Below, piece after piece: positions 19,790 through 29,333 of a stretch of DNA of 64,000 nucleotides; position 1 is the stretch's first letter; each line of letters opens with the position of its first letter. Origin of the DNA: Typha latifolia (lineage: Eukaryota; Streptophyta; Magnoliopsida; Poales; Typhaceae); contig CM034099.1 of assembly GCA_019914945.1 (NCBI GenBank), positions 14,683,923 to 14,747,922 on the forward strand, given 5' to 3'. The notes beneath the pieces are model-generated. The model made no database searches and was not told the DNA's origin. It saw only the letters and a program-made list of their open reading frames with translations. A program made the position numbers and the translations under genes.

Positions 19790-20789
19790 CCCGCCCCGTT
19801 AACCCATCTCATAACCCTACCCATCTCTCCATCTCTTCCGCAGTCCCTTTTCATCGACCGCCTCCATCACTCTTCAAAACCTACATTTCCATATCTCTCC
19901 ATCTTCATCCATCGCCTCCACCTTTCTCCCTCTTCACCGGCGTCTACCCCTTCCGTATATTACAAGATAGAAAGTTGCTCTCTTCTACGCTTCGCCGCGG
20001 CGAAATCCATCTCCCACTTGCTGCTTCCTCTCTCTCGTGCTCGAATTCCCCTAGTTCACCTCTAATCCAGTGGGCTTTTTTTCTCACGTTCACTCCCTCG
20101 GAGCTCTTGTATCTGCCTTTCTTATACTTGTCGTATTGCCCAATAAATTTCGAATGTACTCATCTCGTTTTTCTTTCTTGTTTTTTGTTTGTAATAGTTG
20201 AAGGTGCTTCGGTAGTTCCTTGAGGAAAAGGAACAAACACTTTGGGCTGTCCGTTAATAATTATCTTAGGGACAAAAAATCAATTTTTTTACTACGATTG
20301 TCTGACTCCTTTTTTCAATGAAATTTGATATATTATTGATTTTCTAAATTTTCCTTTTTTATAATATAGAGCCTGCAGGAAATTGAGTAGGCATCTGTAA
20401 ATATGAATTTGGTCTCTTTATAATTATACTGGTTTAGGCATGTATTTTACTCTATAGATAGGATGAATTGAGTTGAATTTTGTCATTAAATATTGTCTAC
20501 AAGAATGTATTTTTGTATATATTCATCGATTCACAGCAGCATATTAAATTATTTGTATTTGTGCAAGTTCATTTATAGTTGTGCTCCATGAAGGTGAGTT
20601 TGTATTCGTTTAAAATCTGATCCGTATTTGTATCTATTTAGTTATGATATAATTTTAAATTTTATTATCTATCTAACATTCAAATCCATCAGCAAAAATA
20701 TGAATTCGGATATGGGTTGAGCACTCTCCAATTAAAAGTCCTAGCTCGATCTGCTTGGGTCGAGCCGAGTTTTCTCCAACTGCTGAGCT
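19790..20789 (+). other. possible 5' region of the aminotransferase pseudogene
   Basis: 19800-20060 is C- and T-rich with tctcc/catc words, like a plant 5' untranslated leader, and contains an 82-codon open frame (19975-20223) that I do not recognise. 20230-20789 is T-rich, intron-like. Linking it to the exons that follow is inference from position and strand only. Confidence 0.3.
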
Positions 20790-20824
20790 GTTGGTCAATG
20801 TCTTCTTACGGACCGGAGACCGTT

Positions 20825-21137
20825 GAACCATTGGCCAATGTCTCTTTACGGACCGGTTTGGAGTTGGTCCTTGCAAAGCGAGAGACGGAGGACAAGTTGA
20901 CCATGACTACCCTAGTTCGAAGGGATTGATGTACACCTTCATGTAGGGTTCCGCTAATTGCCAATGTTTGGACTTTGAACCATTGGCCAATGTCTCCTAA
21001 CGGACCGGTTTGGAGTTGGTGCTTGCAAAGCGACAGATCACAGAGACGGAGGACAAGTTGACCATCACTACTCTAGTTCGAAGGGATTGATGTACACCTT
21101 CATGTAGGGTTCCGCTAATTGCCAATGTTTGGACTTT
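20825..21137 (+). repeat. tandem duplication of part of an exon, unit about 152-161 bp
   Basis: Unit one starts gaaccattggccaatgtct at 20825 and is repeated from 20977; the second copy has a short insertion (around agatcaca). Both include the stretch that translates NVSLRTGLELVLAKR...KLTMTTLVR, the likely conserved segment of the aminotransferase. A third, partial copy of the first about 35 bases precedes them at 20785-20818 (gtcaatgtcttcttacggac). Confidence 0.85.
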
Positions 21138-21235
21138 GGACTTGCCTGGCGTTGGCTGGATGAGGGAGGAATGTTGTGATAGTGAAGTATTTAAATCTAT
21201 TTTCTTTCCATTTTTTTATTATTACTTGATAATAG

Positions 21236-21353
21236 GATGAGTAAGGGTTTGGAAAAGATGAGGCTGCCTTTGGTGATGGGACTCTTATTGATGTATGATG
21301 GGGATCGAATTCTTGAAGGCAGTTTGACAAATATCTATGTTGTCAATCACAAG
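21236..21353 (+). pseudogene. aminotransferase exon with the EGSLTN motif
   Basis: Bounded by an AG acceptor after a T-rich run (21234-21235) and by a donor reading aag|gcaagt, a GC-type donor otherwise matching consensus. Codons from 21237 give LEKMRLPLVMGLLLMYDGDR and then ILEGSLTNIYVVNHK. In the family the EGSxTN block lies at the cofactor phosphate/active-site wall. The exon ends in phase 0, which fits the next exon. Confidence 0.7.
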
Positions 21354-21966
21354 GCAAGTTGTGCTCTCTCTCATTTCATCCAGTTATTGCTAATTATCTG
21401 TATTCGTTTGCTTATTTGTGTAGCTATCTGACTTGTAGTCTATAGCATAGGTTGGGAACCATTTCTAGATGGAATTTGATTAATTTTATTTGGAAATGAA
21501 TTATGCTGTTTGGAAAGTAATGAAATTGAAAGAAATTTATCTAATCTTGTTATTTTGAACTAGGGCGCAATTCATTTTGTTATGTTCATTTTCCCTATTT
21601 CATGCAGTCAATAAGAATGTAACCAAATTAGTTAGTTTTGAAATTTGGAGAAATTAACTTGGCAAATGAAATTTCATCCAAATCTGACCTATATCGGATA
21701 TCAGTATGTATATTGAAATCCATCTAAATTCACTAAAATCAATTGAAATCTAATTACTCAATGGGCCCAAATAGTAGATTTGGAGAAACTGAAATTCCAA
21801 ATCTATTGCATTCTATTGTTTTGAGGATACGAAACAGGGTCACTTCCTGATTAATATTGGTTCTTCTGAATTTGTTGTTCTATTTGAGCTTATCTAACTT
21901 CTACGTAACATATCAATTTTGCTTTAGTATTACTCTTTGATACTTAGTTTGATTGCACAATCACAG

Positions 21967-22088
21967 CTGGCAAATCAAAGCAGAGATGAGCATTCATCCG
22001 ATCAACAGAGAAAGTATATGGTTGAAGTGCAAACTGCTTCAATAAGTGATGGGGTCCTTCTAGGCGTTATGCGTTGGTTGGTGATTGA
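21967..22088 (+). pseudogene. aminotransferase exon with the VQTxxISDGVLxGVxR motif
   Basis: Begins after a CAG acceptor at 21966 and reads LANQSRDEHSSDQQRKYMVE then VQTASISDGVLLGVMRWLVI. It ends in a consensus-like donor (ga|gtaaaat) that leaves phase 2, matched by the first base of the next exon at 22196. The intron between is only 107 bp, a normal plant size. Family members have VQTAPISDGVLPGVIR here; the proline before GV is leucine in this copy. Confidence 0.7.
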
Positions 22089-22195
22089 GTAAAATCTTGT
22101 CTCATGTTATGTACATTGTCAAAAAATTTCCAGTTATTCATTCTATTTTGCTCAGTTCTTATTAATTATGTTATTCCAAACTTGTGCTAATCTAG

Positions 22196-22260
22196 GGTCT
22201 GCTCTAGTACCGGAATCCTGCTTTGAGAGATCGCACCATCATGCTCTGAACTTTTGAATC
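22196..22260 (+). pseudogene. aminotransferase exon start with nonsense codon
   Basis: After acceptor AG at 22194-22195 the frame gives VCSSTGILL, a TGA at 22224-22226, then EIAPSCSEL. Relatives have an arginine-like residue at the stop (IPxREIAPS), so a single C-to-T change at a CpG explains it. Similarity ends near 22255. Confidence 0.6.
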
Positions 22261-22654
22261 TGTTACCCACTCTCTTGATTCCTATAAACCCTTGCATCTC
22301 ACTGCTGCTCTCGTTCCACTCAAACCCTAGCAAGCAGCCACGAACACTACCACTTGTGATCGCATTGTTGATTGCTTTTGTCATTAAAAAATGGGGTAAG
22401 CTTGAGCTTTACGTCTCTTCGATCTATTTTTTCTAGGTCTTATGGTGGATATTGCATTCTAGTATGGATCTGGATGCTAATCCAGTTCCTGAGTTGATGT
22501 GCTCCATTGAAGCAATGCAGTAGCTATTAATGTTTTGAAGCAAGATGCTTTGCATTAAGTTCGTCATTCATATGATTATAAGAAAGATTTAGATTATTAA
22601 TGAATAGCGGGGAAGTCTTGAGATCTAGAAGTTGGTGGTGTTTTCATTTGATGT

Positions 22655-24545
22655 TAGTATGTTACTATTTTTCTTCAAATTATAATTTTTTAAGATCAGT
22701 GTTGCAGTTAACATTGCTAATGAGAATTTGAGTTGCATAGTGACTTCACTGCATATGCTTATGGACGGTCCGGTGCTGATTCAACTTTGAGATATCAACA
22801 CCTAACATTAACATAAGCTACATATATCATATGCTATTGCCTGATAGTCCTCAAAAACTTCAAATTTGAGGGCTTATACTTGGTATCTTACATTGAAAAT
22901 TTACTATATTCATGGTATTTATAATAAGACCTGACGATTAGAGATTAAATCAATGGAATGCTCGTGTCGACCGCAGCACAACACGGCACAACACGTCGCG
23001 GGATTTGCTAGCCGTGCTGCAAGAGAGGAAAAGAAAAAGAAGAGGAAGACTAGTAGTGTTTCGTTGCTACCATTGCTCACCGTCACCGATGACCTTTGGC
23101 ATGACAGGAGATGGCCATGGCCAGGTCAGTGGCGACGTGAGTGGTGAACAATGGGCAGGTCAGTGGCGACGTGAGTGGCGAACAATGACTTCAGTGAGAC
23201 GATGTGTTTTCATTTGATGTTACTATATTTCTTCAGAGTTATATTTTTTTAAGATCAGTGTTGGCAGTTAACATCGCTAATGAGAATTTGAGTTGCATAG
23301 TGACTTCACTGATCAGTCTATATGCTTATGGACGGTCCGGTGCCTGATTCAACTTTGAGATATCAACACCTAACATTAACAGAAGCTACATATATCATAT
23401 GCTACTATTTGATAGTCCTCAAAAACTTCAAATTTGAGGACTTATGCTTGGTATCTTACATTAAAAATTTACTGTATTCATGGTATTTATAATAAGACCA
23501 AACGATTAGAGATAAAATCAACTTGTTTATTTATTTGTTATATTCTTTCTCCGCCCTCTTTACTCTTCTCTGGTGCACCCAAATAGGACAAGCCTTGCTA
23601 CACTTCTATTTTTTGTCTTTTAAGGCGTTTGGATATGGATGTAGTTTAACTGCTAAATCTGGTTAGAACTCTTATTCTTTAAATTTGAATAAGGTAACAT
23701 AAATCGGTTTAAAAATTATGGTGTTTGGTTGTAAATCAGTTTAGTAGTATCATGATTATATTTGATATGAGAATTTATGTCAAATGACTTTAAAAAATTT
23801 TAAAATTTTATATAATTAAAAAATAGTTTAATTCGATCCTGGCAATTGATCTGTTTGATATGTATTGTTTTTCTCGAAGGCCATCCTGATTTTGTTAATA
23901 ACTTTGTGCTCGAGTGGGTTACTAATCTGATAGTTAGGTTGGCTAGCACAATTTACTGGACACATGGATCGCGTAACAGTCATCCAATCACTACTTACAC
24001 GTATCAGAGCATCCCTGATTTGCCCTAGAATCTCTTACCCACTTCGAATGCTAAGATTGCTGCGCTGATCACTTTTGTCATTCAAAATTGGGGTAAGCTC
24101 GAGGTGTCCCCTTGATCGATTCGTTCTAGGGTTCATGGTGGGTACTGCAATGTACTATGGATTTGCATGCCAATCTGGTTCCTGATTCGATTTTCTACAT
24201 TGAAGCAATGCAGTAGCTATTAATGTTTTGAAGAAAGAAGCTTTATATTAAGTTTGTCGTTTCATTTTATTAGAAGATAGAAAAGTCTTGAGATCTAGAA
24301 GCTGGTGTGGTTTTCGTTTGATGTTTCTATTTTCTTCATGTTTTACATGGTTAACGAGAATTTGACTTGTATAGTGACTTCACAGCATATGCTTATTGAC
24401 TGATTCGACTTTTGAGACATCAGCACCTAACATTAACATAAGCTGAACTTATCAGATGCTATTGTTTGATAGTCTTTAAAAACTTCATATTGAGGGCTTA
24501 TACTTGGTATCGTACATTGAAAATTTGTTGTATTTGTGGTAGCTG
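22655..24545 (+). repeat. three copies of a 250-320-bp module, pseudogene downstream region
   Basis: Module copies at about 22645-22952, 23200-23520 and 24310-24545 share ttttcatttgatgtt, cagttaacat, gagaatttgagttgcatagt, gcacctaacattaacataag and gagggcttatacttggtatc. The first two are near-identical; the third is diverged. Upstream parts (22380-22560 and 24080-24270, both with gaagcaatgcagtagctatt) are also paired, so a segment of about 1.7 kb was probably duplicated and then a smaller part again. No protein frame is kept; the 23846-24028 frame includes VTNLIVRLASTIYW, which faintly resembles the next aminotransferase block, a weak match. Confidence 0.7.
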
Positions 24546-24546
24546 T

Positions 24547-25191
24547 TGATACTTGATACACTAGAATATGTTACAGACTGGACTGATATGGGGATGGGGG
24601 GACTGATATGGGGATGGGTTGGTTATTTGGATTGAAGGGAGATCTTGATGGTGGTGGAAAGGAAGGAGAAGATGATATGTGGATGAGGATATTAGCGAAT
24701 AGAGATTAGGATGAAGGGAAAGAAGGGATTGCTCCTAGAGAAATAGGTTCGCAACAAGCGGGAAGGAAGGTCTAACTAATGAAGGTTAGGGGATGATGAG
24801 AAGTTAGGGTAAGAAGGAAGAAGAGAGAGATAGAGAGAGATAGGAAAAGAAAATATGATTTCATAACATAACTCAACTAGGGTACACTCCACAATACTTA
24901 GAGGCTACCCTTGGGGGACAAACAATAAAAATAAAACCTTAAAAACAAAATGTTCTTGTAGTGGTGCGTTCGAACGTGCCCGAGGCTGTTCGAACATAGA
25001 TTTTTTGTTCTCTGTAATTGAGAATGTGTGCAGGCATTTGCTGTTCAAACGCACAATTTTTATTTTCTGTATTTGTGAGCGCTTGCAGGCGTTTGCACAA
25101 TCCATTCGAATGCTCTCAATAAAAAAATTATTTTTCTTCCAAAACAAATTTATTTCTTTTGATACAACCTGATCCAACTCTAGTTGTATCA
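24547..25191 (-). mobile_element. family G LTR (minus), 3' LTR of the next element
   Basis: Upper end ...TATCA at 25187-25191, the same terminus as the LTR at 4460, next to the pol end of a minus-strand element. Lower end is near TGATAC at 24547 or 24554. It carries repeated gttcgaac-type motifs at 24965-25115 and a GA-rich stretch near 24800. No primer-binding site follows it, so it is an ordinary 3' LTR. Confidence 0.65.
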
Positions 25192-26245
25192 ATCCACCAT
25201 ACTTTAATCACCTTGACCTCAAGGTGAGAAGTTCGGAAAGCATTCCATGATGTCCTCAGACTCCCATGTCGCCTCGTCGGAATGCCGTCCAAGCCACTCC
25301 ACCAAGATCTCACTCTCTAGTCGACCTTCTCGACGGCGCCTCTGTCTCGGCAACACGCGCACCAGCTCGTATGCGTGTATCTCCTCCACTGGATTGGGTA
25401 TCTATGTGCTCATTATCTGATCCACCCGTACTCTCACCCGCAGTAGTGATACATGAAACACGGGATGAACCTGAGATCCCTCCGGCAGCTCTAATTTGTA
25501 CGCAACAGGTCTAACTCGCTCCAACATGCGGAACGGTCCAAAATATCGATGTGCTAACTTGGGGTTATGTATAGGTCATAGGGTAACTTGCTGGTATGGT
25601 TGGGCTCGCACAAATACAAGGTCCCCGACCTAAAACTCCAACTCCCGATGTCGGCAATCATACACTTGCTTCATGCGGTTCTGAACCGTTGTCATGTGCT
25701 CCCGTAACCTCCATAGAACCACATCCTAATCTTCTAGCTCTATCTTTGTCTCCGTCCTCATTATTGATGCCTCGGGGTCATATGTTCTCAAGGTATTGGT
25801 GATCTACTATACACTACCTCGAATGGGGTCATCCTGATGGTGCTGTCAAATGCAGTGTTATAGGACCACTTCGCCCATGGTAAGTAGTTGAGTCATCTCT
25901 TCCGTCTCTCGCCCACAAAGCATCGCAGGTACTGCTATATGCCTCTGTTCACCACCTAAGTTTGGCCATCTATTTGTGGGTGATAGGTCGAACTGAGGTT
26001 TAACTGGGTACCCTAGAGTTTGAAGTACTCGGTGCAAAAGTCACTGATGAAAACTCGGTCTTGGTCGGATACAATCGAACGTGGCATGCAGTGAAGCCTA
26101 GCAATGTTATGCATGAACACCTTTGCGACCATCCTCGTTGAATAGGGGTGCGCTAGGGCTGAGAAGTGAGAATACTTACTCAGTCTGTCTACCACCACGA
26201 ATATGATACGATTTAGACTTCACCGATGTCATCACCAGCATGGAT
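25192..26245 (-). pseudogene. chromovirus integrase and chromodomain remnant (minus)
   Basis: Minus-strand translation from about 26215 gives IIFVVVDRLSKYSHFSAL, then a SIVSDQDRVFISDF block with the second catalytic aspartate (D of SDQDRVF), then the HPQ-DGQT-VVNR and KWSYNTAFDSTIRMTPFEVV blocks, each with stops. The lower end gives SEILVEWLGRHSDEATWE and FPNFSP before the stop near 25215. This matches the A element's integrase and keeps the chromodomain's W-x-G pattern better. RT and gag are missing, cut at about 26245. Confidence 0.85.
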
Positions 26246-26386
26246 GCACTTTAGGGATGTTTTTGTTTCTTGTTTTAGTATTTAAGTCTTAAAAAAAGAA
26301 GTTTTTTGTATTTCACGTTCGAACGCGCTTGTGAACGTTTGCATCAGGTCCACACATCCAGAGAGTGCAAAATCTGTGTTCGAAGC
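26246..26386 (+). mobile_element. family G LTR 3' end fragment (plus)
   Basis: gtttttgtttcttgttttagtattt and the cacgttcgaacgcgc motif match, in reverse, 15880-15955 of the LTR at 14760. It ends directly before a primer-binding site at 26387, so it is the end of a plus-oriented LTR joined head to head to the minus integrase. Confidence 0.65.
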
Positions 26387-26398
26387 TGGTATTAGAAC
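26387..26398 (+). promoter_or_regulatory. primer-binding site, slightly degenerate
   Basis: tggtattagaac, two changes from TGGTATCAGAGC, between the LTR fragment and gag. Confidence 0.7.
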
Positions 26399-26424
26399 TA
26401 CCGTTCCTCGGACATGTGCTTCCT

Positions 26425-27414
26425 ATGATGACAACCAGAGCCATAGCTGTACAGCGAGATGAGGGAGAAGATATTCTCCCAATAGAGAAATGGTTGCAGG
26501 GACTTCCACCTGTGGAACCGTCCGACCAAATCGGAATACGGAAGAGCCTAGTGTTCAAGCCGAGTTGGGGTCTCTTTCCAAACAAATGGCCATCAACAAC
26601 CACCATCGACCCCACGACGCGAGTCCACTCCCATGAACTCGCCGCCACCAGTTCAGAATTTGCAACCACAAGAGCCGCTCTTGCCACAAGGATAGTTTCA
26701 CCAGGCCCAGTTGTAGGTGAACCCATCCGACGAGTGAACCACTATGGAGATCACCTTGGAGATCACAAGAACCGCGACGAGTTAATCAAAATCGGAGGAG
26801 GGATCATCAACCATTCATGGTGCATCATCCTTTGGTTAGACAAGGACTCGGACATGATTTCAGATCGAGACAATGACATCCGTGGGCAAATCGTGCGTCT
26901 CAAATTCCCCAAGTTCAAGGGTGGCGATCCGATTGATTGGTTGTATACGGCGGAGCAATTCTTCGCATACTAGGGTACGGTGGAAGAATATAAGGTGATG
27001 CTTACGAGCTTCCATCTTAAAGATGCGATGCTTTATTGGTTTCGAGTAGCCAATGCCAATGAGGCTATCGAAACTTGGGCTGACTTTTGCGACGATATCA
27101 TGCAGCAATTTGGAGCGTCGGGGTATGAAGACTTCGATGCTCTCCTCTCAAAGATGGTGCAAAAGACCACGGTTGGGGCATATCAAGAAGAGTTTGAGAG
27201 GATAAGTAACCCATGCCAATCCCCATGGACGGATCAGCAACTTCATTGCACCTTCATCTCCGAGCTACGGGGAGACATATAAGCCGACGTGAGGGCTTTA
27301 AGGTTTAGAACCTTAAAGGAGGCCTTCGAAGATGCTCATGGAAGACAAACATCGAGCCATGAAGTTACATTTGAAATAGAATCTGGACGAGGACCTGAAA
27401 TTTGTATACTAAAT
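26425..27414 (+). pseudogene. Ty3/gypsy gag remnant (retrotransposon gag domain)
   Basis: The frame includes VRLKFPKFKGGDPIDWLYTA and EQFFAY, a TAG at 26971-26973, then MLTSFHLKDAMLYWFRVAN and WADFCDDIMQQFGASGYEDF. This is the standard plant gag pattern (FPxFxGxDPxxWLxxAExFF, then an A--WF and W--F---F series). The capsid protein packages element RNA. Only one stop interrupts about 330 codons, but the region is cut at 27414 before any zinc knuckle and has no pol behind it. Confidence 0.85.
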
Positions 27415-28005
27415 TGATGTAGCACCCTAAAAAAGGTTGCACACGCAAAGCACATGCGTGGCCCTACCCTACCCCCTCTATTCTGTTTTTTTAATACCAA
27501 TCGCCACTATTCAGTCCCCCTCCACTCAACAATTTCGTTATTCCTCTCTCCTTAGTTCCTACCAATGATGAAGTAGACGAAGCCTCAGTACTTGAGCAAT
27601 GCCAGATTAATCCAAGCCCCTCAAAGCAATCGGTAGGTTAGCCTGTACCACTATAAATCCTAATTTTATCATTTACCTTAATCCATCGGCTGACGACTTT
27701 GGGTTGACCACCCATTGGCTTAGGGAGCTCCATCACCTTGCCCTCTTACTGTGGGTACTATGTTTGGGTAACCACGGGGTGCATGGGAGGCTACTCCATG
27801 TTACCTTTCACCGTTGATTTCTCGGCTTACACTTAGCCACTGTCGACGATGGTGGCCATGACTTCTAGCCCCTATTTGTTCCCTTCTTTGAGTAGAAGAC
27901 TGAGGTGCTCGAGTTTGGCATACTTTGTGCCCTTTTGATCGAAGAGGAAACCTCTATGGTCGACAGTCATGGAGCACACCTCTCCTCACTATCGGCCACC
28001 TAGGC
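27415..28005. other. LTR-like fragment, uncertain
   Basis: Starts TGATGTAGCACCC, like the LTR ends at 17400 and 33226, so it may be the 3' end of a minus LTR inserted into gag. The rest contains a minus-strand stretch reading FLFDQKGTKYAKLEHLSLLL that I do not recognise. Nothing else is identifiable. Confidence 0.35.
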
Positions 28006-28208
28006 TGTAACAACTCAATCTTATATATATATAAAAATTATGGGCACGACGCGACTGGCCACACTATGACCGACCTCGTGCCCATGCAACTTGCGCATGC
28101 ATCTTGCGTCGTGGGGGCGCCACATGCTCGCTACCACTGCCGCAGCCAACGGGCTGCGGCCAACTAGCCGCGACGGGCCCCGGCGCTGTTGCAACCCCCT
28201 CCACCGCA

Positions 28209-28210
28209 TC

Positions 28211-28246
<36 letters not shown>

Positions 28247-28404
28247 TTCTCTCTTTAAATCTCTCTCTCTCTCTCTATCTATTTATCTCTCAGTCTCTCT
28301 CTCACTCCACTCTCTCTCCACTATCTTTCATACTCCTCGGCGCCGACGTCGGCTCGCCGCCACCTTCCTGAAGCCGCCGCCACCAGTGAGAAGCTCTCTC
28401 TCCC

Positions 28405-28436
<32 letters not shown>

Positions 28437-28800
28437 TGCCCGAGCTCGTCGGAGCTGAGCCGCCGGCGTGAGGCCAGCCGCTGGTTGGCCAGCAGCGGCC
28501 GGTGCCCTCCCCGCCGGCCTAGGTCCGTAAGCTTCTCCCTCACCTTCTCTCTTTCTTCTCTTCTTCTTTCTTCTTCTTCTTCTTCTTCTTCTTCTTCTTC
28601 TTCTCCTTCTTCTTCTTATTTCTTATTTCTATTTCTTCTTCCTTTCTTTTTCCTCAGCTCCCATCCCCCTATTCTTCTTCTCCTTCTCCTCCCTTCTTCT
28701 TCTTCTTCTTCTTCTTCTTCTTCTTCTTCTTCTTCTTCTTCTTCTTCTTCTTCTGCTTTCTTTCTTTTTCTTCTTCCTCCTCGGCTTCTACTTCTTTTTT
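28209..28800 (+). repeat. polypyrimidine tract of T LTR, about 590 bp
   Basis: CT runs at 28209-28320 and 28395-28436, then CTT runs of up to about 90 bases (28560-28620 and 28690-28755). This is the longest such tract in the window and occupies the same place in the LTR as 6757-7104. Confidence 0.9.
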
Positions 28801-28816
28801 TTTCTTCTCTACACAG

Positions 28817-28835
28817 TGCTGGGCTCGGCCCAGCA
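28817..28835. other. perfect hairpin in T LTR
   Basis: Arms tgctgggc and gcccagca with loop tcg, just after the pyrimidine tract, the counterpart of 7201 and 11446. Confidence 0.9.
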
Positions 28836-29333
28836 CTTATCGCGGATTTAATTAATTTATTAATTAATTATTTTATTTATGTTATTTATTTATGTATTTT
28901 TCTTCTTAATTAATGCAAATAGATTATTTATACATTAACTATTTTAATAATTAATGATTAATTAGGTATAAATATAGGTAAATACTTATATTTAATGATT
29001 TATTTATATATCTATTAGATTAATAGATAGATTTGTAAATTATAATTATTAGATTTATATTCTAATACCCTCATCATGATTATATGATTTTATCTAGAGA
29101 TGATTTCAGTCAAGCATATTTTATCATACATTTAATTAGGCTGATCTGAGATATGAGTACATTGGTAATATATAGAGATGATTATACTATTATGGCTTTT
29201 ATGTCGCGATGATCTCTATCATGAGTATGCATGTGATAGACTAGCAAAATTATACATGGTTAGAGTCGGCATTGCATTATTTTTCTCTCGGCTTCTTTAC
29301 CACCTAAATTCCTTAGTTGCATGATTTGCTAAG

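Larger units (their letters stand above)
20790..22260 (+). pseudogene. class IV PLP aminotransferase-like pseudogene (D-amino-acid transaminase-like)
   Basis: A decayed multi-exon plant gene of the fold-type IV aminotransferase group (branched-chain/D-amino-acid transaminase and aminodeoxychorismate lyase relatives). Intact members transfer amino groups or lyse aminodeoxychorismate using pyridoxal phosphate. Exons: 20790-20930 (partly duplicated), 21236-21353, 21967-22088 and from 22196. Spliced in phase they give the family's diagnostic DGDRILEGSLTNIYVV (the EGxxTNxxVV motif) and VQTASISDGVLLGVMRWLVI motifs, continuing VCSSTGILL. The next codon is TGA at 22224 where arginine is expected (CGA to TGA), after which EIAPSCSEL resumes the match. 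The first-exon region has internal duplications and stops. The N-terminal part with the catalytic lysine is not recognised. Homology was judged from remembered motifs. Confidence 0.7.
28006..29333 (+). mobile_element. family T long LTR, 5' part only (plus)
   Basis: Begins TGTAACAACTC and follows the T order: ggcacgacgcgactggcc block, CT then CTT tract (28209-28800), hairpin at 28817, AT-rich stretch, then the catgattatatgattttatctagag block shared with 7858 and 8737. It breaks off at 29333 after ttagttgcatgattt, where the RT of a minus-strand element starts. It lacks the 3' two-thirds. The 269-residue Ser-rich frame at 28104-28913 is a product of the pyrimidine repeat. Confidence 0.8.

Noticed and set aside
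28104..28913. 269-residue Ser/Leu/Phe-rich open frame
   Set aside because: It lies in the CT/CTT tract of the T LTR; pyrimidine-only DNA has no stop codons in that direction, so openness is automatic.
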